In this document: in pieces, positions 28,099-37,842 of the stretch | How positions within the stretch are numbered: position 1 is the stretch's first letter | How the letters are laid out: the number at the start of each line of letters is the position of its first letter | NCBI RefSeq assembly: GCF_000488215.1 | Contig: NZ_KI530735.1 | Location: forward strand, 223,427 to 287,426 | DNA from: Acinetobacter nectaris CIP 110549 | Lineage (GTDB): Bacteria; Pseudomonadota; Gammaproteobacteria; Pseudomonadales; Moraxellaceae | Length of the DNA stretch: 64,000 nucleotides | Direction of reading: 5' to 3' | Notes under the pieces: generated by a model | The model's input: only the letters and a program-made list of their open reading frames with translations | The model's database searches: none | Told to the model about the DNA's origin: nothing | Made by a program: the position numbers and the translations under genes

Positions 28099-28725
28099 AT
28101 GCGAGGACTTTATCTCATTACCAATGATGATCCTTTTCCAATACTCTTTGAAAAATTAAAAGTTGCTTTAGCAACACAGCAAATCGCAATTTTACAATAT
28201 CGCCGTAAAAAAGTTGAATTTGAACAGCAGCTTGAAGAAATTGAAAAAATTAAAAATTTATGCGAACAGTATGAAACGCCGTTTGTGATTAATGACAACT
28301 TAGCACTTGCAGCAAAGTTTTCTTTAGGTGTTCATTTAGGGCAGGGAGATGGTGAAATTGCTGATGCTGTTCAGCAATTACAAAAGCATAAAAAGATTAT
28401 AGGAAGAACCTGCAAAAATTCTTTAGATTTTGCAAAAACAGCGATTGCTGAAGGGGCGACTTATGTGGCCTTTGGTGCTATTTATGCAACTGCAACCAAG
28501 CCAGAAGCAGGGAGTTTTGGCATTGAAGTTGTGAGACAAGCACGAAAAATATTTGATGTACCTATTTGTGCGATTGGTGGTCTAACTGTAGAAAATGCAC
28601 AACCTGTCATTGATGCAGGCGCAGATTTATGTGCTGTCATTAGCGATATATTAGGACGAGAGATTCAAGATATTCCTGCACGTATTTATGCATGGGCAAA
28701 ACTATTTCATATTGAAGAAAAGTGA
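28099..28725 (+). CDS. thiE: Thiamine-phosphate synthase
   Basis: Joins the hydroxymethylpyrimidine and thiazole moieties to make thiamine phosphate. The 208-residue TIM barrel has LQYRRK (phosphate-binding region), FVINDN, GVHLGQGDG, VAFGAIYATATKPEAG and CAIGGLT, all family signatures. The usual GPIFPTxTK segment appears as FGAIYATATK, a moderate variation. GAGG lies five bases before the ATG. No TPP-riboswitch core was found upstream. hemL starts seven bases after its stop, so the two are cotranscribed. Confidence 0.9.
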   Translation: MRGLYLITNDDPFPILFEKLKVALATQQIAILQYRRKKVEFEQQLEEIEKIKNLCEQYETPFVINDNLALAAKFSLGVHLGQGDGEIADAVQQLQKHKKIIGRTCKNSLDFAKTAIAEGATYVAFGAIYATATKPEAGSFGIEVVRQARKIFDVPICAIGGLTVENAQPVIDAGADLCAVISDILGREIQDIPARIYAWAKLFHIEEK

Positions 28726-28732
28726 GTAAAAA

Positions 28733-30028
28733 ATGGGACTTTCTACTAAGCAAGTACAACTGTTCGAACAAGCAAGTAAGCATATTCCTGGTGGCGTAAA
28801 CTCTCCTGTACGTGCATTTAATGGTGTAGGTGGTACACCTGTATTTATTGAAAAGGCAAAAGGTGCATATCTTTGGGATGTCGATGGTAAGAAATATGTC
28901 GACTATATTGGTTCTTGGGGGCCAATGATCTTAGGTCATGCACATCCCGATATTATTCATGCTGTGCAAACAGCAGCAGAAGATGGTCTGAGTTTTGGTG
29001 CACCAACAGTGTATGAAACGACCTTAGCCGATATTATTTGTGAAGTTGTACCTTCTATTGAGATGGTACGTATGACAAATTCGGGTACTGAAGCGACAAT
29101 GTCAGCGATTCGTTTGGCACGTGGCTATACAGGGCGCGATAAAATTGTAAAGTTTGAAGGCTGTTATCATGGTCATTCAGACTCATTACTTGTGAAAGCA
29201 GGATCGGGGTTACTCACCCTTGGTGAGCCAACGTCAAAAGGTGTTCCTGCTGACTTTGCAAAGCATACGATTACGTTGCCATATAATGACATTGAAGCAT
29301 TACATACTTGTTTTGAAAAATATGGGTCGGAAATTGCGGGTGTGATTGTAGAGCCTGTTGCAGGAAATATGAATCTTGTAAAACCGATTGCAGGATTTTT
29401 AGAAGCGATTAGAGAAGTTTGCGATACACATCAATCAGTATTTATTATTGATGAAGTGATGACGGGCTTTCGTGTTTCATTAGGCGGTGCACAAGCACAT
29501 TATGGTGTTACACCTGATTTAACAACGCTTGGAAAAATTATTGGTGCAGGTTTACCTGTTGGTGCTTTTGGTGGTAAACGTGAAATTATGGAGTGTATTG
29601 CGCCGTTAGGTGGCGTGTATCAGGCAGGTACACTTTCTGGAAATCCGCTTGCAATGCGTGCAGGGATTACCATGTTTAAACACTTACGCGAACCGAGCTT
29701 TTATAAGAACCTAACTGAAAAGCTAGCGGTGTTACTTGCAGGGTTGCAGCAGGTTGCAGATGAAGTAGGTATACCATTTAAAACAGAACAAGCAGGTGCA
29801 ATGTTTGGCTTGTATTTTACAAATCAAACTGAAATTACAAGCTTTGACGATATTCTCAAATGTGATGCGGAAGCATTTAAATTCTTCTTTCATGGCATGT
29901 TAGAGCGCGGTGTTAATCTTGCGCCATCTGCATTTGAAGCGGGCTTTATTTCTGCTGCGCATACAGATGCAGACATTGAATTTACTGTGAAGATGGCAAA
30001 AGAAGTCTTTCTTACAATGAAAAAATAA
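28733..30028 (+). CDS. hemL: Glutamate-1-semialdehyde 2,1-aminomutase
   Basis: PLP enzyme producing 5-aminolevulinate for haem synthesis by the C5 pathway. At 431 residues it is standard length. Signatures include [46 protein letters not shown], and the PLP lysine Lys268 in [28 protein letters not shown] holds the conserved aspartate that contacts the pyridine nitrogen. It is seven bases downstream of thiE and is followed by a short GC-rich hairpin. Confidence 0.96.
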   Translation: MGLSTKQVQLFEQASKHIPGGVNSPVRAFNGVGGTPVFIEKAKGAYLWDVDGKKYVDYIGSWGPMILGHAHPDIIHAVQTAAEDGLSFGAPTVYETTLADIICEVVPSIEMVRMTNSGTEATMSAIRLARGYTGRDKIVKFEGCYHGHSDSLLVKAGSGLLTLGEPTSKGVPADFAKHTITLPYNDIEALHTCFEKYGSEIAGVIVEPVAGNMNLVKPIAGFLEAIREVCDTHQSVFIIDEVMTGFRVSLGGAQAHYGVTPDLTTLGKIIGAGLPVGAFGGKREIMECIAPLGGVYQAGTLSGNPLAMRAGITMFKHLREPSFYKNLTEKLAVLLAGLQQVADEVGIPFKTEQAGAMFGLYFTNQTEITSFDDILKCDAEAFKFFFHGMLERGVNLAPSAFEAGFISAAHTDADIEFTVKMAKEVFLTMKK

Positions 30029-30036
30029 ACTGAAGC

Positions 30037-30060
30037 AAAGGGGGTATAGTCCCCCTTTCT
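30037..30060. terminator. Hairpin between hemL and DUF218 gene
   Basis: An 8-bp stem (AAAGGGGG at 30037-30044, complement 30051-30058) and a 6-base loop lie between convergent genes. The T tail is poor, so termination may be partial. Confidence 0.65.
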
Positions 30061-30066
30061 AAGTTG

Positions 30067-30939
30067 TTAAAACTCTTTGAGTAGCTTCGCATGAAGTGTT
30101 GCAAAATACTCTCTAAACCATAAGTTATAGCGTGTAAGTAATGGTGTTGAAGCACTTACCATATAAATATGAGAATACCCCTGTTTTTCTCCAATTGCTT
30201 TTGAGCGTGGCACATGAAACTCACTTGTTACGACGGCTAAAGGCATTTCTTTTGTAATATGATATTTTTCCATAACGACAGCACTATTTTTGAAGTTTGT
30301 AAAAGTACTTGTGCTTTCATTTTCTAAGAGCATGCGGTCATTTGCAACGTGGTAATTCTGTTTTAAGTATTCAGCCATAATTTGGGCTTCGCTAAAATCA
30401 GGATCAGTGGTGTATCCACCTGTTAAAATAATATGAGTATTGGGTTGTTGTTGAGCAATGGCTGCTGCACGATCTAAGCGTTGTTGTAATGTAGGACTTG
30501 GCTTGCCATTAATCGTACCACATCCTAAAACCATAATATTATCTACAGGAGGAACATGTTTGGTTGCCCAAACATTTTGCTGGATTTTCCAGAAAAAGAT
30601 ACCTAATGTGATGAGCCATACAAAAAAGAATAGCCATGCAAGTCGCCATGCTTTTTTAGCAAGGGGATGTTTTGCTAAAAAGCTTTGAATAGGTTGCCAT
30701 ACGATACTTAGAAGAATGAAAAGTATGCCCAACATTAAAGGTACGAGTGTACTAAAATCTCGCTTTTGTAATGAAAGGAGATAACTATTCATTGAGACCA
30801 AAATAATACCAGCAAGCATAAGTGGTACTTGGTTAAATAGAAAATAAGGTGATTTTTTTAGGATTTTCATTGGACTAAACAATTCTGTAAAGAAAAAGAA
30901 TAAAAATAAAATAGCGAAGACAGTAGAATAGCCTATCAA
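30067..30939 (-). CDS. DUF218 (YdcF/ElyC-like) membrane protein
   Basis: A 290-residue protein with four predicted helices in the first 120 residues and a DUF218 domain after that. The domain has VLGCGTINGKPSPTLQQRLDRA, ILTGGYTTD, ENESTSTFTNFKNS and VVTSEFHVPRS, the usual motif series. E. coli relatives such as ElyC and SanA affect envelope integrity and the supply of undecaprenyl carrier, so an envelope role is possible. It is convergent with hemL and divergent from the patatin gene 36 bases away. The substrate is unknown. Confidence 0.87.
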   Translation of the reverse strand: MIGYSTVFAILFLFFFFTELFSPMKILKKSPYFLFNQVPLMLAGIILVSMNSYLLSLQKRDFSTLVPLMLGILFILLSIVWQPIQSFLAKHPLAKKAWRLAWLFFFVWLITLGIFFWKIQQNVWATKHVPPVDNIMVLGCGTINGKPSPTLQQRLDRAAAIAQQQPNTHIILTGGYTTDPDFSEAQIMAEYLKQNYHVANDRMLLENESTSTFTNFKNSAVVMEKYHITKEMPLAVVTSEFHVPRSKAIGEKQGYSHIYMVSASTPLLTRYNLWFREYFATLHAKLLKEF

Positions 30940-30975
30940 GTATTTTTCAAAAACTTCTGTTTGTAGTAATTCTAT

Positions 30976-31947
30976 ATGAAAAAGTGGGCTTTTATATTAA
31001 TTTCTTTTCTCTTCTTGCCATTGGTAGCTGTTGCCCAACAGTCTACGATATTGGTGCCTGTCGAACATGGTCAAACAATTGAAACTGCTGAAGCGAGACC
31101 AAGTGCCTATAATTTTTATGTAGAAAAAGAAAAAAAACATAAGCCTATTATTGCTTTAGTTTTGGGTAGTGGTGGTGCAAGAGGTTATGCACATATAGGT
31201 GCAATTGAAGCATTGGAAAGTCAAGGAATTCGACCTGATTTTATTGTGGGCACAAGTGCTGGAAGTATTGTAGGTGCAATGTATGCAAGTGGGAAGACTG
31301 CGGACGAAATGAAAAATATTGCATTAAATATGAAAGTGAATGATGTTCGTGAAATTACACTCACACGTAAAGGTTTTTTAGATGGAGAAAAAGTTTCAGA
31401 TTTCGTAAATAAACAAATTGATTATTTACCTTTAGAAAAAATGAAAATTCCCTTATATATTGTGGCAACTGAATTAAAAACAGGTGCAAAAACAGTTTTT
31501 GATTATGGCAATACAGGACAAGCCGTACAGGCATCGACTGCGATACCAAGTATGTTTATTCCAGCTAAAATTTCAGGTAAAGAATATGTCGATGGTGGAC
31601 TTGTAAGCCCTGTCCCTGTTGAAGTTGCACGTCACTTGGGAGCAGATATTGTTATTGCTGTAGATATACTGCAACAGCCACAATATACAGAAACAACAAA
31701 TATGTGGGGTTTATTTAATCAGAATATTAATATTATGCAGCAGCACTTATCTCAAAATGAGTTGAAAAATGCAGATATTGTTATACAGCCTGATATTCGC
31801 GAGAAAGCACATATTTTTGATGTTAAAGCACGAGATAATACAATGAGTGCAGGATTGATTGCAGCACAAAATAAAATAGATCAATTAAAAGAAATTATTC
31901 ACCAAAAGTCGCTTCTTATGCAGGAAAAGAATACGGAGATGTTTTAG
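30976..31947 (+). CDS. Patatin-like phospholipase with signal peptide
   Basis: Lipid acyl hydrolase of the bacterial NTE/RssA group, with a Ser-Asp catalytic dyad. The 323-residue protein has a signal peptide (about 1-20), the oxyanion loop GSGGARGYAHIG, the nucleophile motif GTSAGS and the aspartate in VDGGLVSPVP. The signal suggests export to the periplasm or outer membrane. There is no C-terminal beta-barrel as in PlpD-type autotransporters. The ATG at 30976 has no strong ribosome site. A weak 7-bp hairpin follows. Confidence 0.9.
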   Translation: MKKWAFILISFLFLPLVAVAQQSTILVPVEHGQTIETAEARPSAYNFYVEKEKKHKPIIALVLGSGGARGYAHIGAIEALESQGIRPDFIVGTSAGSIVGAMYASGKTADEMKNIALNMKVNDVREITLTRKGFLDGEKVSDFVNKQIDYLPLEKMKIPLYIVATELKTGAKTVFDYGNTGQAVQASTAIPSMFIPAKISGKEYVDGGLVSPVPVEVARHLGADIVIAVDILQQPQYTETTNMWGLFNQNINIMQQHLSQNELKNADIVIQPDIREKAHIFDVKARDNTMSAGLIAAQNKIDQLKEIIHQKSLLMQEKNTEMF

Positions 31948-32238
31948 TTGGTGACCTTTACTCAAGCACGATAAAGGTTTCCATTATTATCTCTAAAAAA
32001 GAAAAATAAATTAAAATCGCTATACAAATGGCAAGATTTTCTAAATCAAATTCTAATGTCAAAAGGTGTATATAAATAAGTATTTAAATTTAATATTTAG
32101 CACATTTACTTAGAGTGGAGGGGGAGTTTTTTTTCTTTAGGTGGAGTGTTCGCGTAATTGGATTGATGAATACCCTTTAGTATCTATGTTTAAGTCGATA
32201 TAATAAGAGAAAAGACGCTTTAATCAAGGATGTAAATA

Positions 32239-32760
32239 ATGCCTGAATTAGATCAACAAGTGGTTCCTGCATCAGAAGACCAATCTGAATTAACGATGAC
32301 CGTTTTGATGACGCCAGATATGGCAAATTTTTCAGGAAATGTACACGGTGGTACAATTTTAAAGCTATTAGACCAAGTTGCATATGCATGTGCAAGTCGC
32401 TACTCGGGTAGCTATGTTGTTACATTGTCTGTAGATCAAGTGACTTTTAAAGAACCAATTCACGTGGGGGAGCTTGTAACCTTTTTAGCTTCGGTAAACC
32501 ATGTTGGTCGTACATCTATGGAAATTGGTATACGTGTAGAGGCGCAAAATATTCGTACACGTGCACAGCGCCATACCAATAGTTGCTATTTTACAATGGT
32601 TGCTGTAGATGAGTCAGGAAAACCACAAGTTGTACCTAAACTCAATATTGAAAATGAGTGGCAACGTTGTCGCTTTGATGCTGCTGAAGCGCGTAAGCAA
32701 ATGAGACTACATCAGCACCAAAAAAAATCATGCAGTTTAACGTATAAAGAGAAAAAATAG
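32239..32760 (+). CDS. Acyl-CoA thioesterase, hotdog fold (YciA type)
   Basis: Hydrolyses acyl-CoA to free acid and CoA. The single hotdog domain (about 18-140) of the 173-residue protein has NFSGNVHGGTILKLLDQVAYACASRY, where the Asn-His-Gly-Gly stretch and the following aspartate fit the YciA/BFIT-type active site, and VGRTSMEIGIRVEAQ. AGGA lies eight bases before the ATG. A basic C-terminal tail of about 30 residues is additional. The 291-bp gap upstream has a purine-rich run and no gene that I can support. Confidence 0.9.
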   Translation: MPELDQQVVPASEDQSELTMTVLMTPDMANFSGNVHGGTILKLLDQVAYACASRYSGSYVVTLSVDQVTFKEPIHVGELVTFLASVNHVGRTSMEIGIRVEAQNIRTRAQRHTNSCYFTMVAVDESGKPQVVPKLNIENEWQRCRFDAAEARKQMRLHQHQKKSCSLTYKEKK

Positions 32761-32766
32761 TCTTTC

Positions 32767-33018
32767 CTAATAAAGTGTAACTTGTTTTGGAATATAACCT
32801 TGTGTATCCATACCATGAAGTGCACCATTTAAATGGTACTGGATTGCATGAGGGTCTGTGGTAATAACATTGGGTTGGTGAATAGGGTTTAAATTCGCTA
32901 ATTTTTGAAGCGAAATATGACTATGATGTTCTTTGTAGATATCTTCACAAGTATGAGTAAATGCTGTGCTTGCTGAAAAAGTGGATGATGTTGCAAATAT
33001 ATCTTTTACATTTTTCAT
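32767..33018 (-). CDS. Small uncharacterised protein, 83 residues
   Basis: I do not recognise this protein. It begins MKNVKDIFATSSTFSAST and has no signal peptide or membrane helix; it is rich in histidine, threonine and serine, with one cysteine. AAAGGA is placed eight bases before the ATG at 33018, and the frame sits neatly after the convergent thioesterase gene with six bases between stops, which supports a real gene. The region upstream (33019-33366) is shared with the divergent FKBP gene and contains inverted repeats. Confidence 0.65.
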   Translation of the reverse strand: MKNVKDIFATSSTFSASTAFTHTCEDIYKEHHSHISLQKLANLNPIHQPNVITTDPHAIQYHLNGALHGMDTQGYIPKQVTLY

Positions 33019-33366
33019 GGCAAATATCCTTTACTTCTGTATCTGAAATAATGATGTATGTTTGATTAAAACCATGCTTTTATACTAAATGAAAAAAATT
33101 ATTTATCGCGAATAATGACAAAAGTTAACGCGGATTTTACTTCTAATATACGTGTGATATGCATTTGTAATTCGGCTGTGAAGTATTTTTTCTGAGCCGT
33201 AAATATAGAAGTAAAAGGTGTAAATAATTTGATTATTTTTTAATCATGTAAATTACATTTTATTTACAAGCTCTATGCTTAAACACTTTGTAAGCACTGC
33301 TTCTATCTAAATTTCATGAAGTCATTTATGATGTGTAGCAATCAATACATGAAGATATAAGAAAAT
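33019..33366. other. 348-bp intergenic region with inverted repeats
   Basis: I see no gene here. TTTTACTTCTA at 33135-33145 is reverse-complemented at 33206-33216, with a shorter CGGCT/AGCCG pair nested inside. TGTAAAT at 33247-33253 and ATTTACA at 33262-33268 form a second repeat with an 8-base spacer. Both lie upstream of the FKBP gene and, on the other strand, of the 83-residue protein gene. Confidence 0.5.
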
Positions 33367-33705
33367 ATGCAAGAACTTGAAGTTACCGATATTAAAGAGG
33401 GAACAGGAAAAACTGTTGTTAAAGGAGCACTGATTACAACGCACTACACGGGTTGGCTCGCAGATGGAACAAAGTTTGATGCTTCCTTAGATCGTGGACA
33501 GTATTTTGAGTGTGTTATTGGAACAGGTCGCGTGATTAAAGGCTGGGATCAGGGGCTTATGGGAATGAAAGTTGGTGGCAAACGCCATTTAAAAGTTCCT
33601 GCACATCTTGCATATGGTGATAGAAAAATAGGGAAAATTATTCCTAAAAATGCTGATCTAATCTTTGAAATTGAATTGTTTGATGTAAAGACAAGAGATG
33701 AATAG
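33367..33705 (+). CDS. FKBP-type peptidyl-prolyl cis-trans isomerase
   Basis: A single classic FKBP domain of 112 residues, close in size to FKBP12. TTHYTGWLADGTKFDASLDRG, GRVIKGWDQGLMGMKVGGKR and PAHLAYGDR are the expected active-site stretches. There is no signal peptide, so it is cytoplasmic. It differs from the SlyD-type isomerase at the left edge of the window by lacking the inserted flap domain. It is not clearly linked to the pga genes that follow; 306 bases separate them. Confidence 0.92.
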   Translation: MQELEVTDIKEGTGKTVVKGALITTHYTGWLADGTKFDASLDRGQYFECVIGTGRVIKGWDQGLMGMKVGGKRHLKVPAHLAYGDRKIGKIIPKNADLIFEIELFDVKTRDE

Positions 33706-34011
33706 GAAAATTTAATCTTCTGAAATAATTTACTGTCAAATGTATGTCTTATAGCTTTAGTCTAGTTTGTATAATTTTTGCCTGTTGAAAGATAAAAAAA
33801 GTATAAATAAAGCTTATCTTTTAGCTAGCTTATTCATATAAATTCGCTACAATCTCGCCTATCATACGATCATGAATTGGTTATGAAGGCTATTGGCATT
33901 TTAAGCTGAAATTCAGTTTAACTTTTGACAATATCTAAAGAATTACTGATTAAAAGTATGTGGTGAGGAAGTTAGTTTGCGCAGGGATGTAGCTTCCATT
34001 TAATCAGTAAT
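33706..34011. other. 306-bp gap upstream of pgaB where pgaA would be expected
   Basis: No gene is supported here. TTGACA at 33925-33930 is a perfect -35 hexamer on the plus strand, but the hexamer 17 bases further on (GATTAA) is a poor -10. There is no trace of a pgaA reading frame, and the gene before the gap is an FKBP, so pgaA is absent from its usual position. Confidence 0.55.
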
Positions 34012-36039
34012 ATGAAATTTATAAACGGAAACCGTATGCTTACTCGTTTTTTAGGTTCAGTCGTTGCAGGCTGTGTCAGTCTGGCTATGCTGGGTCTATC
34101 ACCTTCTATATATGCAGCCAAGAAACCCCATATAAGCCCAACGACACTGACAGTGATTGGGTACCATGAAGTGACCAACCAAGCGAATGACGCATTAATT
34201 CCATTTTATGCGGTGAGCACTGAAAACTTTGAAAAACAAGTGAAGTGGTTACAGCAAAACGGATTTCACTTTATATCTGTGAATGAATTGCTTAAAGCGC
34301 ATGCAGGCAAAATGACCCTTCCTGCCAAGCCTGTACTTCTTACAGTTGATGATGGCTATGAATCTTTTTATAGCAACATCTATCCATTTGTAAAAGAAAA
34401 TAAAATACCTGTTGTACTTGCTGTTGTTGGTTCATGGGTAGATACACCTGCCAATCAAGAAGTTCACTTTGGTGATGATGAAATTACACGTAACAAAATC
34501 TTAACGTGGCAACAAATTAAAGAAATGAGTGATAGTGGTTATGTTGAAATTGCTAACCACAGCTATAACTTACACTATGGTGTAATAGGTAACCCACAAG
34601 GGAACTCAGAGCCTGCTGCAACTACACGTATTTATAATGCAACCACGAAAAAATATGAAGGTGATGGTGAATACAACCGACGTATTTACAATGACCTGAA
34701 GAAAAACAATGAGGCATTTAAAGCCAATGGTGTTCCTGTACCGCGTGTAATGGTTTGGCCATATGGTCGCTACAACATGGAAACAGTACGCATTGCTAAA
34801 CAACTTGGTATGCCAATTACCATTACCTTAGATGATGGCCCTGCGTATTTGAAAAAATCATTAGGTGCACTCAACCGTATTTTAGTTGAACATGACATGA
34901 GTCTTGATGACTTAGGGCATGAAATTGAAAGCCGAGAAAAGAATCTTGGAGATAACTATCGTCCACAAAAAATCATGCATGTAGACTTAGACTACATTTA
35001 TGATAAAGACGAAAAGCAAGAAGAGAAGAACCTAGGTGCTTTACTCGATCGCATTCAAAAAATGAATGTGAACACAGTTTACTTGCAAGCATTCTCAGAC
35101 CCTGATGCCAATGGTTCAGCGGATATGGTTTACTTCCCGAACCGTTACATTCCAATGCGTCAAGACTTATTTAACCGCGTTGCTTGGCAAATTGCATCAC
35201 GTACCCAAGTACAACGTGTATATGCATGGATGCCATTACTTGCATGGGAGCTTCCAAAATCTAACCCTGTTTCTAAAGACTTAGTAGTTACACAACAACC
35301 GAAACATAGTGACCATTTAAATATGGGTTATATTCGTTTGTCGCCATTTTCAGCGCCTGCACGTAAAGTCATTGAAGGTATTTATCAAGACTTAGGAAAG
35401 TCGGCAACGATTGACGGTATCTTATTTCATGATGATGCGACTTTGTCTGACTATGAAGATGCCAGTCCTGAAGCATTACAAGCATATAAAAAAGCAGGAT
35501 TACCAACAGATTTAGAAGCGATACGCAAAGATGACAAGACGCTACAAAAATGGGCAGCATTTAAAACAGACTACTTAGATAACTTTGCGTTACAATTAGC
35601 AGCAGAGGTTAGACAATATCAACCTGCATTACACACAGCGCGGAATATGTATGCGCAAGTTGTATTAAACCCGAATGCAGAGACGTGGTATTCGCAATCA
35701 CTTGAACGGTCATTAAATCGTTATGACTTCACAGCTATCATGGCTATGCCTTATATGGAGCAAGCCACAGATAAAACTAAATTCTATTCAGATATTGTTA
35801 AACGCTTAAAGCAGTATCCAAATGGGATTCGCAAATCTGTCGTTGAATTACAAGCGGTTGATTGGAGACAAAACAGTAAGCCAATTCCATCACAGGAGTT
35901 AGCGGATACGATTAAGTCTTTATATCAGCAAGGTGTTATGCATGTTGCATATTATCCAGATGATCCAATTACAGGTCATCCCGATCCAACGATTATGCGC
36001 CAAGCGTTTGATTCAAAGTCAAATGGTATTGAGCCTTAG
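34012..36039 (+). CDS. pgaB: Poly-beta-1,6-N-acetylglucosamine N-deacetylase
   Basis: Partially deacetylates PNAG in the periplasm so that it can be exported. The 675-residue protein has a lipobox VVAGC with Cys21, an N-terminal CE4 deacetylase domain (about 45-300; LLTVDDGYESFYS holds the metal/catalytic aspartates and IANHSYNLHYG the histidines) and the C-terminal glycoside-hydrolase-like PNAG-binding domain with IMHVDLDYIYD, VYLQAFSDPDANG and FHDDATLSDYEDA. The order and motifs match E. coli PgaB. An ATG at 34036 with GGAAA upstream is an alternative start and still keeps the lipobox. pgaC follows after 12 bases. Confidence 0.95.
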   Translation: MKFINGNRMLTRFLGSVVAGCVSLAMLGLSPSIYAAKKPHISPTTLTVIGYHEVTNQANDALIPFYAVSTENFEKQVKWLQQNGFHFISVNELLKAHAGKMTLPAKPVLLTVDDGYESFYSNIYPFVKENKIPVVLAVVGSWVDTPANQEVHFGDDEITRNKILTWQQIKEMSDSGYVEIANHSYNLHYGVIGNPQGNSEPAATTRIYNATTKKYEGDGEYNRRIYNDLKKNNEAFKANGVPVPRVMVWPYGRYNMETVRIAKQLGMPITITLDDGPAYLKKSLGALNRILVEHDMSLDDLGHEIESREKNLGDNYRPQKIMHVDLDYIYDKDEKQEEKNLGALLDRIQKMNVNTVYLQAFSDPDANGSADMVYFPNRYIPMRQDLFNRVAWQIASRTQVQRVYAWMPLLAWELPKSNPVSKDLVVTQQPKHSDHLNMGYIRLSPFSAPARKVIEGIYQDLGKSATIDGILFHDDATLSDYEDASPEALQAYKKAGLPTDLEAIRKDDKTLQKWAAFKTDYLDNFALQLAAEVRQYQPALHTARNMYAQVVLNPNAETWYSQSLERSLNRYDFTAIMAMPYMEQATDKTKFYSDIVKRLKQYPNGIRKSVVELQAVDWRQNSKPIPSQELADTIKSLYQQGVMHVAYYPDDPITGHPDPTIMRQAFDSKSNGIEP

Positions 36040-36051
36040 GAGTTTGACAAT

Positions 36052-37317
36052 ATGTCAGCATTACAGCACTTTTGGAAATCAGCCTTAGCGTTTGTTTTCT
36101 ATTATCCACTTTTTATGTCTTATTTGTGGATGATTGGTGCGGTTATCTTTTACTTGAAAGAGAAAAAAGATCCACCATATACACAGCCTAAACCATTACC
36201 AGAGTATCCTAAGGTCGCTGTTCTTGTCCCATGCTTTAATGAAAGTGACAATGCAGAGGAAACGATTAGCCATGCTTTACAGCTTGACTATCCAGACTTT
36301 GAGGTGATCGCTATTAATGATGGTAGTTCAGATAATACTGCTGAAGTATTAGATGAATTGGCAATGAAATATGAGAAACTAAGAGTAGTACATCTTGCCC
36401 AGAACCAAGGGAAGGCAATGGCATTACAAGCAGGGAGTCTTGTAACCGAAGCTGAGTATCTCATTGGTATAGATGGTGATGCATTACTTGATAAGCATGC
36501 AGCTACATGGATGATGCGTCACTTTTTAGCAGATCCAACTGTAGCAGCAGTAACGGGTAATCCTCGTATTAGAACGCGTTCTACATTGTTAGGGCGTATT
36601 CAAGTTGGAGAGTTTTCTTCAATTGTTGGGATGATTAAACGAGCACAACGTGTGTTTGGTCGTTTATTTACAGTATCAGGAGTAATTACTGCGTTCCGTA
36701 AAACGGCAGTACATGAAATTGGATATTGGTCACCTGATATGTTGACAGAAGATATTGATATTACTTGGAAGCTCCAGAGGGCAGGGTGGGATGTGCAATT
36801 TGAACCAAATGCTTTGGTTTGGATACTTATGCCTGAGACACTAAAAGGTCTCTATAAGCAACGTTTACGTTGGGCAATGGGTGGTGCACAAGTCCTTATT
36901 AAGAATTTTGATGTTTTATTTAGACCAAGTTTAAACTTTTTATGGCCATTGATGATCGAGCTTTGTCTCACATTAGTTTGGTCATATTTGATGCTTATAA
37001 TGGCAGGTATATGGTTGTTCAATCTAATTGTGCCAAACCATGTGCTTCCTGCAATGAGTTCACCATTTTTCCCAGATGGGATCGGGATATTACTTGGTGC
37101 GACGTGTTTATTGCAGTTTGTCATGAGTAAATGGATGGATAGTCGCTATGAGCCTCGACTGTTTAAAAACTATTATTGGATGATTTGGTATCCATTTGTA
37201 TTTTGGCTCATTACCGTAACAGCCAGCATTATTGCTTTTCCAAAAGTGCTAGCTAGACGCGATGGAAAACGAGCACGTTGGGTGAGCCCCGATCGTGGTG
37301 TTCGTTCTAAGTCCTAA
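36052..37317 (+). CDS. pgaC: PNAG synthase catalytic subunit (GT2 glycosyltransferase)
   Basis: Membrane glycosyltransferase that polymerises UDP-GlcNAc into PNAG. The 421-residue protein has an N-terminal helix, the GT2 domain with NDGSSDNTAEVLDEL, GIDGDALLD (DxD type), TEDIDITWKLQRAGW and the processivity motif QRLRWAMGG, then two to three C-terminal helices (about 295-400). It lies 12 bases after pgaB and 17 before pgaD. PgaC and PgaD form a synthase activated by cyclic-di-GMP in E. coli. Confidence 0.95.
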   Translation: MSALQHFWKSALAFVFYYPLFMSYLWMIGAVIFYLKEKKDPPYTQPKPLPEYPKVAVLVPCFNESDNAEETISHALQLDYPDFEVIAINDGSSDNTAEVLDELAMKYEKLRVVHLAQNQGKAMALQAGSLVTEAEYLIGIDGDALLDKHAATWMMRHFLADPTVAAVTGNPRIRTRSTLLGRIQVGEFSSIVGMIKRAQRVFGRLFTVSGVITAFRKTAVHEIGYWSPDMLTEDIDITWKLQRAGWDVQFEPNALVWILMPETLKGLYKQRLRWAMGGAQVLIKNFDVLFRPSLNFLWPLMIELCLTLVWSYLMLIMAGIWLFNLIVPNHVLPAMSSPFFPDGIGILLGATCLLQFVMSKWMDSRYEPRLFKNYYWMIWYPFVFWLITVTASIIAFPKVLARRDGKRARWVSPDRGVRSKS

Positions 37318-37334
37318 TATTAAAGGTTTTTCCC

Positions 37335-37748
37335 ATGAGTACTAGATCATTAATTATAGATTTGCGCGAACAGTTACCTTGGCATAGACGTTATATGTCA
37401 ACAACGACAACAGCACTTTTGTGGGGCTGTTGGTTCTTGCTGTGGCGCCCAATTCTACTCATTTTGATGTTTATCATTTATAGCACACCATATGGCTTAA
37501 ATAAGCTATGGAATGCATTCTGGCTTGGTTTACAAGTAGATATGGTTTCGTTGCTGCTATGTGCGGGTGGTTTATGTTTATGGTGCAAGTTAATCCCTGC
37601 ACATACAGTGAAACAGGTGGCGACAAAAACGACACAAGATTATGCACGACACTTTGCACTACCTGAGCAGGAAGTTACACAAAGTCGTCAGCAGAAAGTC
37701 ACTACGGTATATCACAACGAGCAAGGAAAAATTATTCGTGTAGAATAG
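37335..37748 (+). CDS. pgaD: PNAG synthase auxiliary subunit
   Basis: A small 137-residue protein with two membrane helices (about 24-50 and 70-92) and a soluble C-terminal tail. The short N-terminal part, the TM pair around residues 25-95 with WRPILLILMF, and its position directly after pgaC identify it as PgaD. In E. coli this subunit binds cyclic-di-GMP jointly with PgaC. Identification depends more on position and topology than on sequence motifs. Confidence 0.87.
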   Translation: MSTRSLIIDLREQLPWHRRYMSTTTTALLWGCWFLLWRPILLILMFIIYSTPYGLNKLWNAFWLGLQVDMVSLLLCAGGLCLWCKLIPAHTVKQVATKTTQDYARHFALPEQEVTQSRQQKVTTVYHNEQGKIIRVE

Positions 37749-37781
37749 AGTAATTGGTTGGTAGGGATTGTGTTGTTTTGC

Positions 37782-37809
37782 TTGCAAGTTACACAAGCTC
37801 ATCTATTAT
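37782..37809 (+). promoter_or_regulatory. Candidate promoter of the acyltransferase gene
   Basis: TTGCAA at 37782-37787 and TATTAT at 37804-37809 are separated by 16 bases; the start codon is 33 bases beyond. This would allow the acyltransferase to be expressed separately from pgaBCD. Confidence 0.4.
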
Positions 37810-37842
37810 GCTTCGTTAGTTTGATACTTGCACTTTCCCTAT

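Noticed and set aside
32110..32145. Purine-rich run followed by eight T upstream of the thioesterase
   Set aside because: It looks like a terminator tail, but no stem precedes it; I cannot assign a role.
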